Shown here piece by piece: positions 6,329 through 6,453 of a stretch of DNA of 6,453 bases. A program made the translations under genes and the position numbers. The notes beneath the pieces were generated by a model that was given only the letters and a program-made list of their open reading frames with translations, was not told where the DNA came from and searched no databases. This DNA comes from DASQDN01 sp035630195 (GTDB taxonomy: Bacteria; Acidobacteriota; Terriglobia; Bryobacterales; Bryobacteraceae). The first letter of the stretch is position 1; the number at the start of each line of letters is the position of its first letter. Where the stretch lies: contig DASQLD010000229.1 in NCBI GenBank assembly GCA_035630195.1, forward strand, positions 1 to 6,453, given 5' to 3'.

Positions 6329-6453
6329 TTATTTATTCCTCTTCCACGGTTGACAATCAAAGAGGTTAAAGCCGGGATAGGAGCGGCCTTTCCGGGTCAC
6401 CGGTTGAGAAAGTCTGTCGAGTTTGTCGCGTCCGTTGCGTGGATCCTCGATGG
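6329..6453 (-). CDS. Possible C-terminal fragment of a minus-strand gene entering from the right edge
   Basis: Reading leftwards from the right edge, one minus-strand frame stays open for 40 codons and ends at TAA (6331-6329). It starts IEDPRNGRDKLDRLSQPV and ends CQPWKRNK. The mix of charged and aromatic residues and the basic C-terminus read like a genuine protein end, and its orientation would be convergent with the quinohaemoprotein gene. A plus-strand frame (6107 to the edge) is also open over the same bases, 40 codons is short, and I recognise no family. This is a weak call. Confidence 0.25.
   Translation of the reverse strand, partial: IEDPRNGRDKLDRLSQPVTRKGRSYPGFNLFDCQPWKRNK

Noticed and set aside
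6350..6381. Perfect TTGACA at 6350-6355 as a promoter -35 box
   Set aside because: No acceptable -10 hexamer appears 16-18 bases downstream (the bases there are GC-rich: CCGGGATAGG), and no plausible gene start follows in the window.
1..6453. CRISPR array, tRNA, rRNA, transposase or phage signatures
   Set aside because: I looked on both strands and saw no regularly spaced repeats, no cloverleaf-like segment and no transposase, integrase or phage motifs.

Overview
The window looks like a chromosomal piece of an Acidobacteriota genome (Solibacter/Bryobacter-like or a relative). I infer this from gene content, not from any marker gene. The signs are an Oar-like TonB-dependent receptor with an N-terminal carboxypeptidase-regulatory domain, a Planctomycete-type small c-type cytochrome, and a secreted PQQ dehydrogenase carrying its own N-terminal haem domain. 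The DNA is moderately GC-rich and uses GTG starts.

Layout. Positions 1-2067 (minus) hold the first 689 codons of a TonB-dependent outer-membrane receptor whose 3' part lies beyond the left edge. Back to back with it, 2202-2486 (plus) encodes a 94-residue protein of unknown function, with a consensus TATAAT box just ahead of its start. Tail to tail with that gene, 2575-3378 (minus) encodes an exported monohaem cytochrome c with an unrecognised C-terminal domain. Divergent from the cytochrome, 3534-5930 (plus) encodes a periplasmic quinohaemoprotein dehydrogenase of the membrane-glucose-dehydrogenase fold without the membrane anchor. Its promoter (TCGACA-17-TAGAAT) is visible in the divergent gap. 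From 5931 to the right edge I find no convincing complete gene. That stretch holds a few dyad repeats and, at 6329-6453 on the minus strand, a possible C-terminal gene fragment.

How the parts may work together. The dehydrogenase would oxidise a sugar, alcohol or similar substrate in the periplasm with PQQ and pass electrons to its own N-terminal haem. The divergent cytochrome is a reasonable next carrier towards the respiratory chain. The TonB receptor could import the substrate, its product or the cofactor, but only proximity supports this. The most informative single observation is that the dehydrogenase keeps the catalytic Asp and PQQ-contacting Lys of the glucose dehydrogenase family, yet has Tyr where the E. 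coli enzyme has His262. This argues against glucose as the natural substrate.
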